DNA of 64,000 bases from Ruegeria arenilitoris. Its GTDB lineage: Bacteria > Pseudomonadota > Alphaproteobacteria > Rhodobacterales > Rhodobacteraceae. This document shows, one piece after another, positions 42,281-51,258 of this stretch; positions within the stretch are counted from its first letter, which is position 1, and each line of letters begins with the position of its first letter. The notes under the pieces were generated by a model that was given only the letters and a program-made list of their open reading frames with translations, searched no databases and was not told the DNA's origin. Where the stretch lies: positions 999,501 to 1,063,500 of the forward strand of contig NZ_WQDA01000001.1 in the NCBI RefSeq assembly GCF_013032855.1, written 5' to 3'. The translations under genes were made by a program, and so were the position numbers.

Positions 42281-43138
42281 TCAGCGGTTGCGGTACCAGG
42301 CGATGAAAGGGATCGCGACGGCGTACATGGTGATCCCGTAGACGGCCGAGGGCAGGGCCAGCGGGCTGAAGCCGCTTTCGGTTCCGGTGATCAGGGCAGC
42401 CAGCGTGATGCCCAGGGTCGAGTTCTGGATGCCGGTTTCGATCGAGATGGTCTTGGCCTCATTCCACGACAGTTTCGCCGCCCGCGCCAGCCCCAATCCG
42501 ATCAGCAGCAGCGCGAGGTTCAGCGAGATCAGCCCGGCGCCCATGATGCCCAGATTGTCGACGAACAGCTGCCAGTTTCCAGCCAGCGCGGCGATCACGA
42601 TCAACACGAACAGGATGGTGGCCAGTTTCGAAAGGGGGCCGTCGATCCGGTTGGCAAAACCGGTTGCAAAATGGCGCAGGCCAACGCCGATGGCGACGGG
42701 CAGTGTGGTGATCAAGAACATCGCCAGCGCCAGACCGCTGATCGACACTTCGGGTGCGTCCTCGCCCATGAAGTGGTCGATCGACCAGGCCGCCAGAACC
42801 GGCACCGTGACGATCGACAGCAGGCTGATCACCGCCGTCAGGCTGACCGACAGCGCCACATCGGCCTTCGCCAGTTTCGACAGGATGTTGCTGGTGACGC
42901 CGCCCGGGCAAAAGCTGAGCAGCATGAACCCGACCGCAATCGCCGGCGGCAGCGCGAACAGCTTGACCGTGACGAAAGCCGCGACCGGCAGCAGAACGAC
43001 CTGGCAGACCGCGCCGATCGCAAACGGATAACGCCGACTGATCACGCGCCGGAAATCCGCCGCCTCAAGCCCGATGCCCAAAGACAGCATGATGATGGCC
43101 AGCGAAACCGGCAGGCCCACGTTTATCAGAAGATCCAA
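42281..43138 (-). CDS. Bile acid:sodium symporter family protein
   Basis: This protein of about 285 residues has nine or ten membrane spans and BASS-family motifs: MLLSFCPGGVTSNILSKLAKADVALSVSLTA (the FxxCPGGxxSN crossover region) and ENSTxG-like ETGIQNSTLGITLA near the C-terminus. The family exchanges sodium with organic anions such as bile acids or pantoate. The predicted start is TTG 43138, seven bases after GGGAGGGG; an alternative TTG at 43153 adds five residues. It lies upstream of the flavoprotein gene. Confidence 0.9.
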   Translation of the reverse strand: MDLLINVGLPVSLAIIMLSLGIGLEAADFRRVISRRYPFAIGAVCQVVLLPVAAFVTVKLFALPPAIAVGFMLLSFCPGGVTSNILSKLAKADVALSVSLTAVISLLSIVTVPVLAAWSIDHFMGEDAPEVSISGLALAMFLITTLPVAIGVGLRHFATGFANRIDGPLSKLATILFVLIVIAALAGNWQLFVDNLGIMGAGLISLNLALLLIGLGLARAAKLSWNEAKTISIETGIQNSTLGITLAALITGTESGFSPLALPSAVYGITMYAVAIPFIAWYRNR

Positions 43139-43210
43139 AACAACCCCTCCCAAAGTCGTTTCGGTCCAACCTAAGCGCGCGGTCCCCGGTCAGGCAACCG
43201 CGCCGTTGGG

Positions 43211-43945
43211 TCACCCGTAGCGCTGGGCGAAACGGCGCAGGATTTCGCCGGGCTGCGTGACCTCGGCCGCGTGGCAGCGTTCGATCAGCGGCTGGGCGTC
43301 CTCGGGACGGAAATAGCCGTGGTCCTTGTAGATGTGGATGCGCTGCTCAAAGTCCTTGGCGTCGGCTTCGGGGTGGAACTGCGTGGCATAGACATTCTGG
43401 CCCCAGCGGATCATCTGGAACGGGCAGGGGACTGACGCGACCAGATGCACGCAGCCCGCGGGCAGGGCCTGCACTGCCTCTTTGTGACCGACGAAGGCAT
43501 CGAAGTCGGGCTCGAGCCCGGCGGTCAGCGGGTCGCGGGCGCCATCCTCGGTCAGGTGGCAGCGCGACGGGCCGACCGGCTCGCCATAGCGGTCCTTGCT
43601 GACCGGCGCGCCCAGATGCGCGGCCAGAATGCCCAGGCCATAGCAGCAGCCCATGAAAGGATGATCGTGCGCCGTGATCTGCGGCATCAGCCCCATGATT
43701 GCGCCCTCGATTCGGGCATCCATCTGAGATTTGCTGGCCGGGTCGTCGCTGACGCAGCCCGGCCCGCCGCCCACGATCACGCCAGCATAGTCGGTCACGT
43801 CAAGACCTTCGGGCAGGGCCTCGCAATCCAGACGGATGCGGTGGGTACGCTCGGGTGTCAGCCCGGACCGGTTCAGGATCGAGGCATATTCGGCGTCCGA
43901 GGCATCGGTCTCGGGGCGCAGCTGCAGGATCAGAAAGCGTTTCAT
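43211..43945 (-). CDS. Type 1 glutamine amidotransferase
   Basis: This 244-residue protein has the class-I glutaminase triad: nucleophile Cys in FMGCCYGLGILA near residue 101, and QFHPEAD with the His/Glu pair near residue 188. An IVGGGPGCVS motif near residue 58 is typical. It resembles the glutaminase domain of GMP synthase in architecture, but it is a stand-alone protein whose acceptor is unknown. It starts at ATG 43945 and is separated from the SLC13 gene (43986) by 40 bases. Confidence 0.88.
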   Translation of the reverse strand: MKRFLILQLRPETDASDAEYASILNRSGLTPERTHRIRLDCEALPEGLDVTDYAGVIVGGGPGCVSDDPASKSQMDARIEGAIMGLMPQITAHDHPFMGCCYGLGILAAHLGAPVSKDRYGEPVGPSRCHLTEDGARDPLTAGLEPDFDAFVGHKEAVQALPAGCVHLVASVPCPFQMIRWGQNVYATQFHPEADAKDFEQRIHIYKDHGYFRPEDAQPLIERCHAAEVTQPGEILRRFAQRYG

Positions 43946-43985
43946 GCGCTGCCCTTAGCGCGCGGTCCGGCAGTCACGCAAGCCC

Positions 43986-45758
43986 TCACAGCGGCCAGAA
44001 CACGAGGATCGCCGGGACCGAAACCGCCACGATCAGAATTTCCAGCGGCAGGCCCATACGCCAATAGTCGCCAAAACGATAGCCGCCGGGCCCCAGCACC
44101 AGCGTATTGTTTTTGTGCCCGATCGGGGTGAGGAACGCCGCCGAGGCGGCCACCGCCACCGTCATCAGGAACGGATCGGGTGAAACCTCGAGCGTGCGCG
44201 CCATCTGGATGCCCACCGGCGCGGCCACGATGGCGGTTGCTGTGTTGTTCAGCACGTCCGACAGCGTCATGGTCACGACCATCAGAACCGTCAGGATGGC
44301 CCATGCCGGCAGGCCGTCGGTCAGTTGGACCAGCGCGTTCGCGATCAGTTCCGTCCCGCCCGAGCTTTCCAGCGCGCTGCCCAGCGGGATCATCGAGCCC
44401 AGCAGGACCACGACCGGCCATTCGATCTGATTGTAGATCTCGGTGATCGGGATGATCTTGGTCAGCACATAAGCGATCACCACCAGCCCCAGCGCGATCG
44501 GCAGATAGATCAGCCCAATGCTGGCGGCCAGAACGGCAGCGGCGAACAGGCCGATGGCCAGCCACGCTTTGTCATTCGCGGTCACGTTCAGGCCGCGTTG
44601 GGCCAGAGGCAGGCAGCCGAGCCACTCGGTCACGTCCGCGCCCCGGTCGCGCGGGCACAGCAACAGCAGGATGTCGCCCGGCTGTACCTCGGTCTTGCGG
44701 ACCTGTTGGGTGATGCGCCGGCCCTGGCGGGAAATGCCCATCAGGATCGTGTTCTGCCGCCAGGCCAGCCCCAGCCCCTGTGCCGTTCGGCCATTGATGC
44801 GGGCGCTTTCGGGTACGACGACTTCGATCACCTCCAACCCGTCGCCGGCCGCGGTCAGCAGCTCTTGCCGGCGGGCATCCGAGAAATCCAGGTTCAGCGC
44901 GGCACGGAACTCGTCCAGCGCCTCGGGGCTGGCTTCCAGCACCAGCGCGTCGCCTTCCTGAAGGATCGCGTTTGCTGCGCGGCCATAGCGGCGCTTGCCG
45001 TCCCGGATCAGGCCGATGATGGCGACGTCGGATTTCTCGGCGACCTCGTCCAGCTCGGCGACGCGCTTGCCGATATGGGGAGACTCAGCCGGGATTGTCA
45101 GTTCAGCGATATATTCCGCCAGCGTTTCCGAACTCTCGGTCTGTTCGCCGCGGTTGGGGATCAACCGCCAGCCGATTAGTGCGACGAAGGCCAGACCTGC
45201 GATGGCCGCCAGCCCGCCAACCGGAGCGAAATCGAACATGTGGAACGGCTCGCCCAGGGTTTCCTGCCGGATCGACGCGATGATGATGTTGGGCGGTGTG
45301 CCGATCAACGTGGCCATGCCGCCCAGAATGGTGGCAAAGCTCAGCGGCATCAGCGTCAGTCCAACCGAACGCCCCGCCTTGCGCGCGGTCTGAATGTCGA
45401 CAGGCATCAGCAGCGCAAGCGCCGCCACGTTGTTCATGAAGGCGGACAGTACGGCTCCGATCCCGCCCATCAGCGCGATGTGCGCGCCCAGGCCCCGCGA
45501 GGCATCGACCAGCGTGCGGGTGATCAGAAACACCGCACCCGACCGCACCAACCCGGCCGAGACCACAAGCACCAGCGCCACGATGATCGTGGCCGGATGG
45601 CCGAACCCTGCAAAGGCTTTGTCAACCGGAACAACACCCAGGATCACGCCGACCATCAAGGCGGCAAACGCCACAAGGTCATAGCGGAACCGCCCCCAAA
45701 GCAGCAGTCCGAATACGGTAATAAAGAGTGCAAAGAGAATGATCTGATCTGTCGTCAT
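43986..45758 (-). CDS. SLC13-type permease with TrkA-C domains
   Basis: This 590-residue protein has the same plan as the permease at 37979: about 12 spans, two TrkA-C domains in the middle (ESPHIGKRVAELDEVAEKSDVAIIGLIRDGKRRYG and ESARINGRTAQGLGLAWRQNTILMG), LGGMATLIGTPPNIIIASI (TPPN motif), and TLSDVLNNTATAIVAAPVG. The TPPN/NTAT motifs support DASS membership. The transported anion is unknown. It starts at ATG 45758 and ends 40 bases before the amidotransferase. Confidence 0.9.
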   Translation of the reverse strand: MTTDQIILFALFITVFGLLLWGRFRYDLVAFAALMVGVILGVVPVDKAFAGFGHPATIIVALVLVVSAGLVRSGAVFLITRTLVDASRGLGAHIALMGGIGAVLSAFMNNVAALALLMPVDIQTARKAGRSVGLTLMPLSFATILGGMATLIGTPPNIIIASIRQETLGEPFHMFDFAPVGGLAAIAGLAFVALIGWRLIPNRGEQTESSETLAEYIAELTIPAESPHIGKRVAELDEVAEKSDVAIIGLIRDGKRRYGRAANAILQEGDALVLEASPEALDEFRAALNLDFSDARRQELLTAAGDGLEVIEVVVPESARINGRTAQGLGLAWRQNTILMGISRQGRRITQQVRKTEVQPGDILLLLCPRDRGADVTEWLGCLPLAQRGLNVTANDKAWLAIGLFAAAVLAASIGLIYLPIALGLVVIAYVLTKIIPITEIYNQIEWPVVVLLGSMIPLGSALESSGGTELIANALVQLTDGLPAWAILTVLMVVTMTLSDVLNNTATAIVAAPVGIQMARTLEVSPDPFLMTVAVAASAAFLTPIGHKNNTLVLGPGGYRFGDYWRMGLPLEILIVAVSVPAILVFWPL

Positions 45759-45868
45759 TGGGCCACCATAAACGCGCTGACTGCACGAGCAAGCGGGTGT
45801 CTTGATCCTTTGCCCCGCAAACGTCTATATGTGCGCCGAATACGCAATCACGATTACGAGGACGCAAC

Positions 45869-46609
45869 ATGGCAGGCCACTCAAAATGGGCCAACATCCA
45901 GCACCGCAAGGGGCGCCAGGACGCCGCGCGGTCCAAGCTGTTTTCCAAGCTGTCGAAAGAGATCACCGTGGCCGCCAAGATGGGCGACCCCGATCCCGAC
46001 AAGAACCCGCGCTTGCGTCTGGCGGTCAAAGAGGCCAAGTCGAACTCGGTGCCGAAGGACGTGATCGAACGAGCGATCAAGAAATCTCAGGCGGGCGACG
46101 GTGAGGATTACGAAGAAATCCGGTACGAAGGCTACGGCCCCAACGGTGTGGCCGTGATCGTCGAGGCAATGACCGACAACCGCAACCGCACTGCGTCGAA
46201 CGTGCGTTCGACCTTTTCCAAGAATGGCGGAAACCTGGGCGAGACCGGCTCGGTCGGGTTCATGTTCGACCGGAAGGGCGAAGTGATTTATCCCGCGTCG
46301 GCGGGCGATGCCGACACGATCTTCGAGGCGGCCATCGAGGCTGGGGCCGAGGATGTGGAAAGCTCGGAAGACGGTCATATCATCTGGTGTGCGGATACCG
46401 ACCTGAACGAAGTGTCCAGCGCGCTCGAGGCGGCTCTGGGTGAATCTGAATCCACCAAGCTGGTGTGGAAACCCACGACCACCACCGAACTGGGCCTTGA
46501 GGACATGCAGCGCCTGATGAAACTGGTCGAGGCGCTTGAGGACGATGACGACGTTCAGCGCGTGACCACCAATTTCGAGGCCACCGATGAGGTGATGGCG
46601 CAACTCTAA
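45869..46609 (+). CDS. YebC/PmpR family DNA-binding regulator (TACO1 family)
   Basis: This 246-residue protein starts [22 protein letters not shown] (the conserved AGHSKWxNIxxRK motif), then [19 protein letters not shown] and [17 protein letters not shown] [18 protein letters not shown] with GGxxGxxGSVxFxF. Bacterial YebC acts on ribosomes stalled at proline runs and has been named a transcription regulator (PmpR). ATG 45869 has GAGG upstream; terminator at 46635. Confidence 0.95.
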   Translation: MAGHSKWANIQHRKGRQDAARSKLFSKLSKEITVAAKMGDPDPDKNPRLRLAVKEAKSNSVPKDVIERAIKKSQAGDGEDYEEIRYEGYGPNGVAVIVEAMTDNRNRTASNVRSTFSKNGGNLGETGSVGFMFDRKGEVIYPASAGDADTIFEAAIEAGAEDVESSEDGHIIWCADTDLNEVSSALEAALGESESTKLVWKPTTTTELGLEDMQRLMKLVEALEDDDDVQRVTTNFEATDEVMAQL

Positions 46610-46634
46610 GCGCCGCACCCGGTTGTATTAGGAG

Positions 46635-46665
46635 CCCGGCCGAACACGGCCGGGTTTCTTTTTTT
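46635..46665 (+). terminator. Rho-independent terminator after yebC
   Basis: CCCGGCCG pairs with CGGCCGGG around AACA, followed by TTTCTTTTTTT. It is 26 bases after the stop in the sense direction. Confidence 0.85.
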
Positions 46666-46786
46666 GCCTGCGTCGCAGTTGGTCCTTGGCGCATGTGGGT
46701 CCTGCGCATACCCTTAGGGTTGAACCGCGCAGAAAGGAGCTGGCAGAGACCTTACGACAGGCAGGTCGGGGCCGGCACGACAGGAC

Positions 46787-48052
46787 ATGACAGGCAAATC
46801 CACGGAATTGGAGCGGCGGAATGTGCCGGTTCTGGCAAGCCAAAGCGTGCTGTCCCAGGTGGCGTGGACGATGGGCAGCCCTTCGATTGTCTTGCCGTTT
46901 CTGGCGGTCTCATTGGAAATGCCCATGTTTCTTGCCGGGGCGCTGGTTTCCGTGCGTCAGGCAGGCAACATGATTTCGGACATGTTCTTTGCGGTCCCTG
47001 TGTCCGCGAAGCAGCAGAAGAAACGTTCCATTGCGCTGACCGAGGTCGCGATTGGTGCGTGCCTTCTGGCAGCCATCGTGGTTGCGGCGATCGGGGGCTC
47101 GCCCATGGTGGCTGCGGCTTTCGTCCTAGCCTTCTTTGCAATCGGCATGATCGAAGAGGTCCAGGCGCTGATGTTCACTGACCTTTGGGGGGATCACCTG
47201 CGCTCGAAATCCCGGATCTGGATGAGCTATCTTCAACTGGGGGCAGGGGGGCTTGGGGCCATCGGGCTGACACTGACGTTGCATCATCTGACTTCGGACA
47301 ACCCGCCATTCTCGCGTCACTCGACCGTGATCGCGGTGTCTGCCGGGTTCTTTGTGCTGTCCGGATTGTCCATTCTTGCCCTTGCGGAACTGTCGCGGTC
47401 GCAACCCCAGGCGCAAACCGGTCGTCGAGCGGCGGGGCAGTTCCTGTCGGACGCTCGGGCCATGTTCGAATTCGCCTGGTTCCGACGGTATCTGACCATG
47501 CGGTTGCCGCTGGTCGGGGTTTCTCTGTCGGTGCCGTTCTTTGCATTGATCGCAGCCGAGGCGCATCATGGATCGGCCAAGGGACTGACGGCGTTGATCA
47601 TTTCGTCGGCGACCGGCTATCTGGTCGCCGCGCCCCTGTGGCAGCTCGTGAACATGAAGTCACACCGGGCGGTCATGGTGGCCGGGTCGTTGATGGTGGG
47701 GGTGACGGGCGTCGTTCTGGTTGCGGTTCACTATTTGCACCTTGACCACGACGTTCACCTGCACGCGATCGCCCTGTTCGTGGCGACCGTCGCGACAACC
47801 GGCATCGGCAGTGCGCGCAAGCTGTATTTCATCGACACCGCGCCCAAGGAACAGCGGGTCAAGGCATCTGCCGCGATCAAGAGCATTTGCAGGCTCGTGG
47901 CGATTGTCGGGTCGGCCGGGTTGGCGGCGGTTGCGCATATGAACGAGGTCGCACTGGCCGTCGCATTCCTCACCTTGTGCAGTTTTTGGTCCGCAATCGC
48001 ATGCTATCGTCTGGTCACGCCGCAGTCGAAGGATGCGGAACGCGCCACCTGA
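46787..48052 (+). CDS. MFS transporter
   Basis: This 421-residue protein has about 12 membrane spans. Recognisable MFS features are PFLAVSLEMPMFLAGALVSVRQAGNMISDMF near the start, QQKKRSIALTEVA in the loop between spans 2 and 3, and a second half beginning near residue 215. Motif A is weak, so the subfamily is unclear. ATG 46787 is the start; the gene is convergent with the LysR gene 21 bases away. Confidence 0.82.
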   Translation: MTGKSTELERRNVPVLASQSVLSQVAWTMGSPSIVLPFLAVSLEMPMFLAGALVSVRQAGNMISDMFFAVPVSAKQQKKRSIALTEVAIGACLLAAIVVAAIGGSPMVAAAFVLAFFAIGMIEEVQALMFTDLWGDHLRSKSRIWMSYLQLGAGGLGAIGLTLTLHHLTSDNPPFSRHSTVIAVSAGFFVLSGLSILALAELSRSQPQAQTGRRAAGQFLSDARAMFEFAWFRRYLTMRLPLVGVSLSVPFFALIAAEAHHGSAKGLTALIISSATGYLVAAPLWQLVNMKSHRAVMVAGSLMVGVTGVVLVAVHYLHLDHDVHLHAIALFVATVATTGIGSARKLYFIDTAPKEQRVKASAAIKSICRLVAIVGSAGLAAVAHMNEVALAVAFLTLCSFWSAIACYRLVTPQSKDAERAT

Positions 48053-48073
48053 GCCATCGATAACAGCATGGGG

Positions 48074-48958
48074 TTACGGGTTTGCCAGCACCTGCGCCGC
48101 AACTTTCCGGACCGCTCGCGTCAACGGTGAAAGCGCCGGTGCAAGGATACGCCCGACCTGCCAGGTCAGAGGCACATCCAGCGGGGTGTTGGGCACAAGC
48201 TCGCGCAGACGGCCATCCGCGATCGCGCTTTGGACCAGATGCGCTGGGTTCATCCCCCAACCCAAACCTGCGGCAGCAGCGGCTACGAACCCGTGAGACG
48301 AGGGCAGAAAGTGGGTCGGCGGAGACAGCCGGCTACCCGTTTGCGCATGGATCCAGGCCTTTTGCAGGGCATCCTTCCTGTTGAAGGTCAGGCAGGGTGC
48401 CCGCGACAGGCTCTGAGCATTCACTCCGCCAGGGAACCAACGAGCCATGAACTCGGGGCTTGCCGTCGGCAGGTATCTGAGCGTGCCGAGGGCAATGGAA
48501 TCGCATCCCGGGACGGTTTGCCCGCCCACCGAGATGGCGGCGCTGACATCCCCGCGCCGCAGCCATTCAGCCGAGTGATCCTGATCGTCGATCACAAGGT
48601 CAAACAGCATATCATCAACGGCTGCCATCGCGTCTATGAACCAGGTGGAAAGAACATCCGCCGGAACCGCGATCCTGACTCGGGTGGGGCCTGTGCCCTG
48701 TTCCAGCGAAAGCTCGCGATTGAGTTGCGCCTCAAGCAGGCCGATGTCTTCGGCATGGCGGGCAAGCCGCAAGCCAGCCGGGGTTCCGGTGCAGGGTGTG
48801 CCGCGGTGAATCAACGATACGCCGACCCGATCCTCCAGCGCCTTGATCCGTTGCGAAATCGCAGATGGCGTTACTGCAAGTTCCGCAGCGGCGGCGTCAA
48901 AGCTGCCATGCCGCAGAATAGCGGCCAACGCGGCCAGGTGATGTGGGTCCAAGTGCAT
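48074..48958 (-). CDS. argP: LysR family regulator, ArgP (IciA)-like
   Basis: This 294-residue LysR protein has the N-terminal motif HLAALAAILRHGSFDAAAAELAVTPSAISQRIKALEDRVG and IHRGTPCTGTPAGLRL characteristic of ArgP. ArgP activates lysE/argO in response to arginine and lysine. It is divergent from the lysE-type exporter, with a TAAT-N8-ATTA dyad (48968-48983) in the 84-base gap, as expected for a LysR target. Confidence 0.9.
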   Translation of the reverse strand: MHLDPHHLAALAAILRHGSFDAAAAELAVTPSAISQRIKALEDRVGVSLIHRGTPCTGTPAGLRLARHAEDIGLLEAQLNRELSLEQGTGPTRVRIAVPADVLSTWFIDAMAAVDDMLFDLVIDDQDHSAEWLRRGDVSAAISVGGQTVPGCDSIALGTLRYLPTASPEFMARWFPGGVNAQSLSRAPCLTFNRKDALQKAWIHAQTGSRLSPPTHFLPSSHGFVAAAAAGLGWGMNPAHLVQSAIADGRLRELVPNTPLDVPLTWQVGRILAPALSPLTRAVRKVAAQVLANP

Positions 48959-49042
48959 TAGAGAATCTAATTATGGCTCATTATCTTTAATTTGATACAT
49001 GCGTATCTGTCGCGTAGTCAACGGACCTGAACAGGAGGGTCC
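48959..49042. promoter_or_regulatory. ArgP/lysE divergent control region
   Basis: The region includes the dyad TAAT-N8-ATTA (48968-48983) close to the argP-like start and, before lysE, an AGGAGGG ribosome site. A T-N11-A style LysR site is plausible here. This is inferred from arrangement and symmetry. Confidence 0.5.
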
Positions 49043-49642
49043 ATGTCTACATCCGTCATCGCCGGCTTTGCGCTTGGCTTCAGTTTGATCCTGGCAATCG
49101 GCGCTCAGAATGCGTTTGTCCTCAGGCAGGGGCTCCGGCGCGAGCATGTTTTTGTGTTGTGCCTGACATGCGCCGTGTCGGACGCCATTCTGATCGCCGC
49201 AGGTGTCGCGGGTTTCGGCAGCCTGGCAACTGCGGCGCCGTGGTTCGAGCCGATGATGCGATACGGCGGCGCGCTGTTCTTGACGTGGTACGGACTGCGC
49301 AGTCTGGCGTCAGCCTGGCGCGGCGGCGCCGCGCTTGAGGTCGGAGAGGCGAAGCGTACAAGTCTGCGCGCGGCCTTGCTGACCGTTCTGGCCTTCACCT
49401 GGCTCAATCCGCACGTCTATCTGGACACGGTGGTGCTGATCGGTTCGATTTCGGCGCAGTATGAAGACCGGATGGGTTTCGCCATCGGCGCCATGTCCGC
49501 CAGTTTCGTTTTCTTCTTCTCTCTGGGATATGGGTCGAGGGTGCTGTCTCCCATTTTCGCTCGGCCCAGGGCATGGCAGGTGCTGGATGTGCTGATCGGT
49601 ATTGTCATGTTGGCGATCGCCTGGAAGCTGGTCGCAATGTAG
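49043..49642 (+). CDS. lysE: LysE/ArgO family amino acid exporter
   Basis: This 199-residue protein has six membrane spans and LysE features: GFSLILAIGAQNAFVLRQGLRREHV (the conserved GAQNxxxLxxG), AVSDAILIAAGVAGFG and AFTWLNPHVYLDTVVLIG with the conserved WLNPHV. It exports lysine/arginine and keeps pools low when dipeptides are consumed, so ArgP control fits. AGGAGG is six bases before ATG 49043. The frame ends before the DMT gene. Confidence 0.93.
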   Translation: MSTSVIAGFALGFSLILAIGAQNAFVLRQGLRREHVFVLCLTCAVSDAILIAAGVAGFGSLATAAPWFEPMMRYGGALFLTWYGLRSLASAWRGGAALEVGEAKRTSLRAALLTVLAFTWLNPHVYLDTVVLIGSISAQYEDRMGFAIGAMSASFVFFFSLGYGSRVLSPIFARPRAWQVLDVLIGIVMLAIAWKLVAM

Positions 49643-49682
49643 AGGCTTGTTCGTCGCCGGGTTTCCGTGTTCAACCGGACCC

Positions 49683-50591
49683 ATGACAACGATCGCCACC
49701 CAATCCCGCCCGCTTGCCGGAATGTTCTGGATGTTCAGCGCCGGGCTGTCCTTTGTGGCGATGACAGCCTTGGTCAAGTCTCTGGGTACCTCGATGGATC
49801 CGATTGAGGCTGCGTTCCTGCGGTATGCTTTGGGGCTGGTCTTTCTGCTGCCAGCCATGCGGGCGATCCTGACCACGCATCTGACCCGCCGGCATATCGC
49901 CTTGTTCGGATTGCGTGGGGCCGTACATGCGGTCGGGGTCATGTTGTGGTTCTTTGCGATGACCCGTATCCCGCTGGCGGAAGTGACTGCGATGAACTAC
50001 CTGACGCCGGTCTATGTGACATTGGGCGCCGCGCTTTTTCTGGGTGAGACGATGGCCTTTCGCCGTATCGCGGCCGTGCTTGTCGCCATCGTGGGCGCTG
50101 TGATCATTCTACGGCCCGGGTTCCGCGAGATTTCCGCCGGGCATCTGGCGATGCTGGGCACCTCGCTGATGTTGGGGGGGTCGTACCTGCTGGCCAAAGC
50201 GATGGTGCAGGACGTGCGGCCTTCGGTCGTTGTGGCGCATCTGTCGATCTGGACGACGTTGTTTCTTATCCCTTTTGCGATCGCCGTCTGGACTCCGCCC
50301 AGCCTGCGCGACATCGGCGTGCTGTTCATGATCGCCAGTTTTGCAACGGCGGGGCACTATTTCATGACCTTGGCTTTGCAGGCTGCACCCGTCGCGGTGA
50401 CCCAGCCGGTCACCTTCCTGCAGCTGATCTGGGCCACGCTTCTAGGTGCGCTTGTGTTTCAAGAGGGCATCGATATCTGGGTCGTCTCTGGGGGGACGCT
50501 GATCCTCGCAGCGGTCAGTTTCATAACCTGGCGCGAGGCCGTCCTGAACCGCAGTGGCTTGACCCCTCCAAGCCTTGCCCCCAAGCTGTAA
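49683..50591 (+). CDS. DMT/EamA family transporter
   Basis: This 302-residue protein has two EamA repeats (residues about 8-142 and 150-290), ten spans in all, with IEAAFLRYALGLVFLLPAMRA and LAEVTAMNYLTPVYVTLGAALFLGE repeated in style by APVAVTQPVTFLQLIWATLLGALVFQE. The family transports diverse metabolites, often as exporters. ATG 49683 begins the family sequence; the ORF frame opens farther upstream without support. It precedes betI's control region. Confidence 0.88.
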   Translation: MTTIATQSRPLAGMFWMFSAGLSFVAMTALVKSLGTSMDPIEAAFLRYALGLVFLLPAMRAILTTHLTRRHIALFGLRGAVHAVGVMLWFFAMTRIPLAEVTAMNYLTPVYVTLGAALFLGETMAFRRIAAVLVAIVGAVIILRPGFREISAGHLAMLGTSLMLGGSYLLAKAMVQDVRPSVVVAHLSIWTTLFLIPFAIAVWTPPSLRDIGVLFMIASFATAGHYFMTLALQAAPVAVTQPVTFLQLIWATLLGALVFQEGIDIWVVSGGTLILAAVSFITWREAVLNRSGLTPPSLAPKL

Positions 50592-50617
50592 AAGCCCCGG
50601 AGCCCCCAAGGGCAACG

Positions 50618-50646
50618 TTATTGATTGACGAGTCAATAAAAAGCCC
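50618..50646 (+). promoter_or_regulatory. BetI operator (dyad) before betI
   Basis: The palindrome TTATTGA (50618-50624) matches TCAATAA (50633-50639), and an inner ATTGAC-GA-GTCAAT (50624-50637) is also perfect. The region resembles known BetI operators, which are AT-rich TTGA/TCAA dyads in front of bet genes. It is 39 bases from the betI ATG. A -35-like TTGACG (50626-50631 region) sits inside it, so repressor binding would block the promoter. Autorepression by BetI is the expected, inferred, role. Confidence 0.75.
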
Positions 50647-50685
50647 TTAGCGTTTGTTCTGTTGAGACTAGGTTTGGGGGCGGTT

Positions 50686-51258
50686 ATGCCAAAACTCGGA
50701 ATGGAGCCGATCCGGCGCGATGCGATCGTCAAGGCGACGATTGCCGAGTTGGGGTCCAAGAAGTCCCTGGATGTAACCGTCAGTCAGATCGCCAAACGCG
50801 CCGGCATGTCCAGCGCCCTCGCGCACCATTACTTCGGGGGGAAAGACCAGATCTTTCTGGCGGCGATGCGGCGCATCCTTGGCGATTTTGGCGCCGAAGC
50901 CCGAACCGAACTGAAGGCCGCGGCACCGGACCAGCGCGCCCAGGCCATCATCCGCGCCTGTTTCGCGCCGTCCTGCTTTACGCCCGACGTGATCGCCGCG
51001 TGGATGACCTTTTACGTTCTGGCCCAGACCAACGATGACGCGCTGCGCCTGTGGCAGATCTATCAGGCGCGGATTCGGTCCAACCTGATCCACGCGTTGC
51101 GCCCGCTGATGAAGGACCCGGTCGAAGCGGCCGAGAACATGATCGCTCTGATCGACGGTCTGTACATCCGCGCCGCTTTGTCCGCGCCCGAGGAACCGCA
51201 ACTGGCGGTTTCCCACGCCATGCGCGTCCTGACGACCTTGCTCGAGGCCGAAAAATGA
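50686..51258 (+). CDS. betI: Transcriptional repressor BetI
   Basis: This 190-residue TetR-family protein has the N-terminal HTH (LDVTVSQIAKRAGMSSALAHHYFGGKDQIF) and a BetI-typical C-terminus (ALSAPEEPQLAVSHAMRVLTTLLEAE). BetI represses betaine synthesis genes and is relieved by choline. The start MPKLGMEPIRRDAIVKATIAEL at ATG 50686 agrees with BetI N-termini. The stop overlaps betC by four bases (ATGA), and the dyad sits upstream. Confidence 0.94.
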   Translation: MPKLGMEPIRRDAIVKATIAELGSKKSLDVTVSQIAKRAGMSSALAHHYFGGKDQIFLAAMRRILGDFGAEARTELKAAAPDQRAQAIIRACFAPSCFTPDVIAAWMTFYVLAQTNDDALRLWQIYQARIRSNLIHALRPLMKDPVEAAENMIALIDGLYIRAALSAPEEPQLAVSHAMRVLTTLLEAEK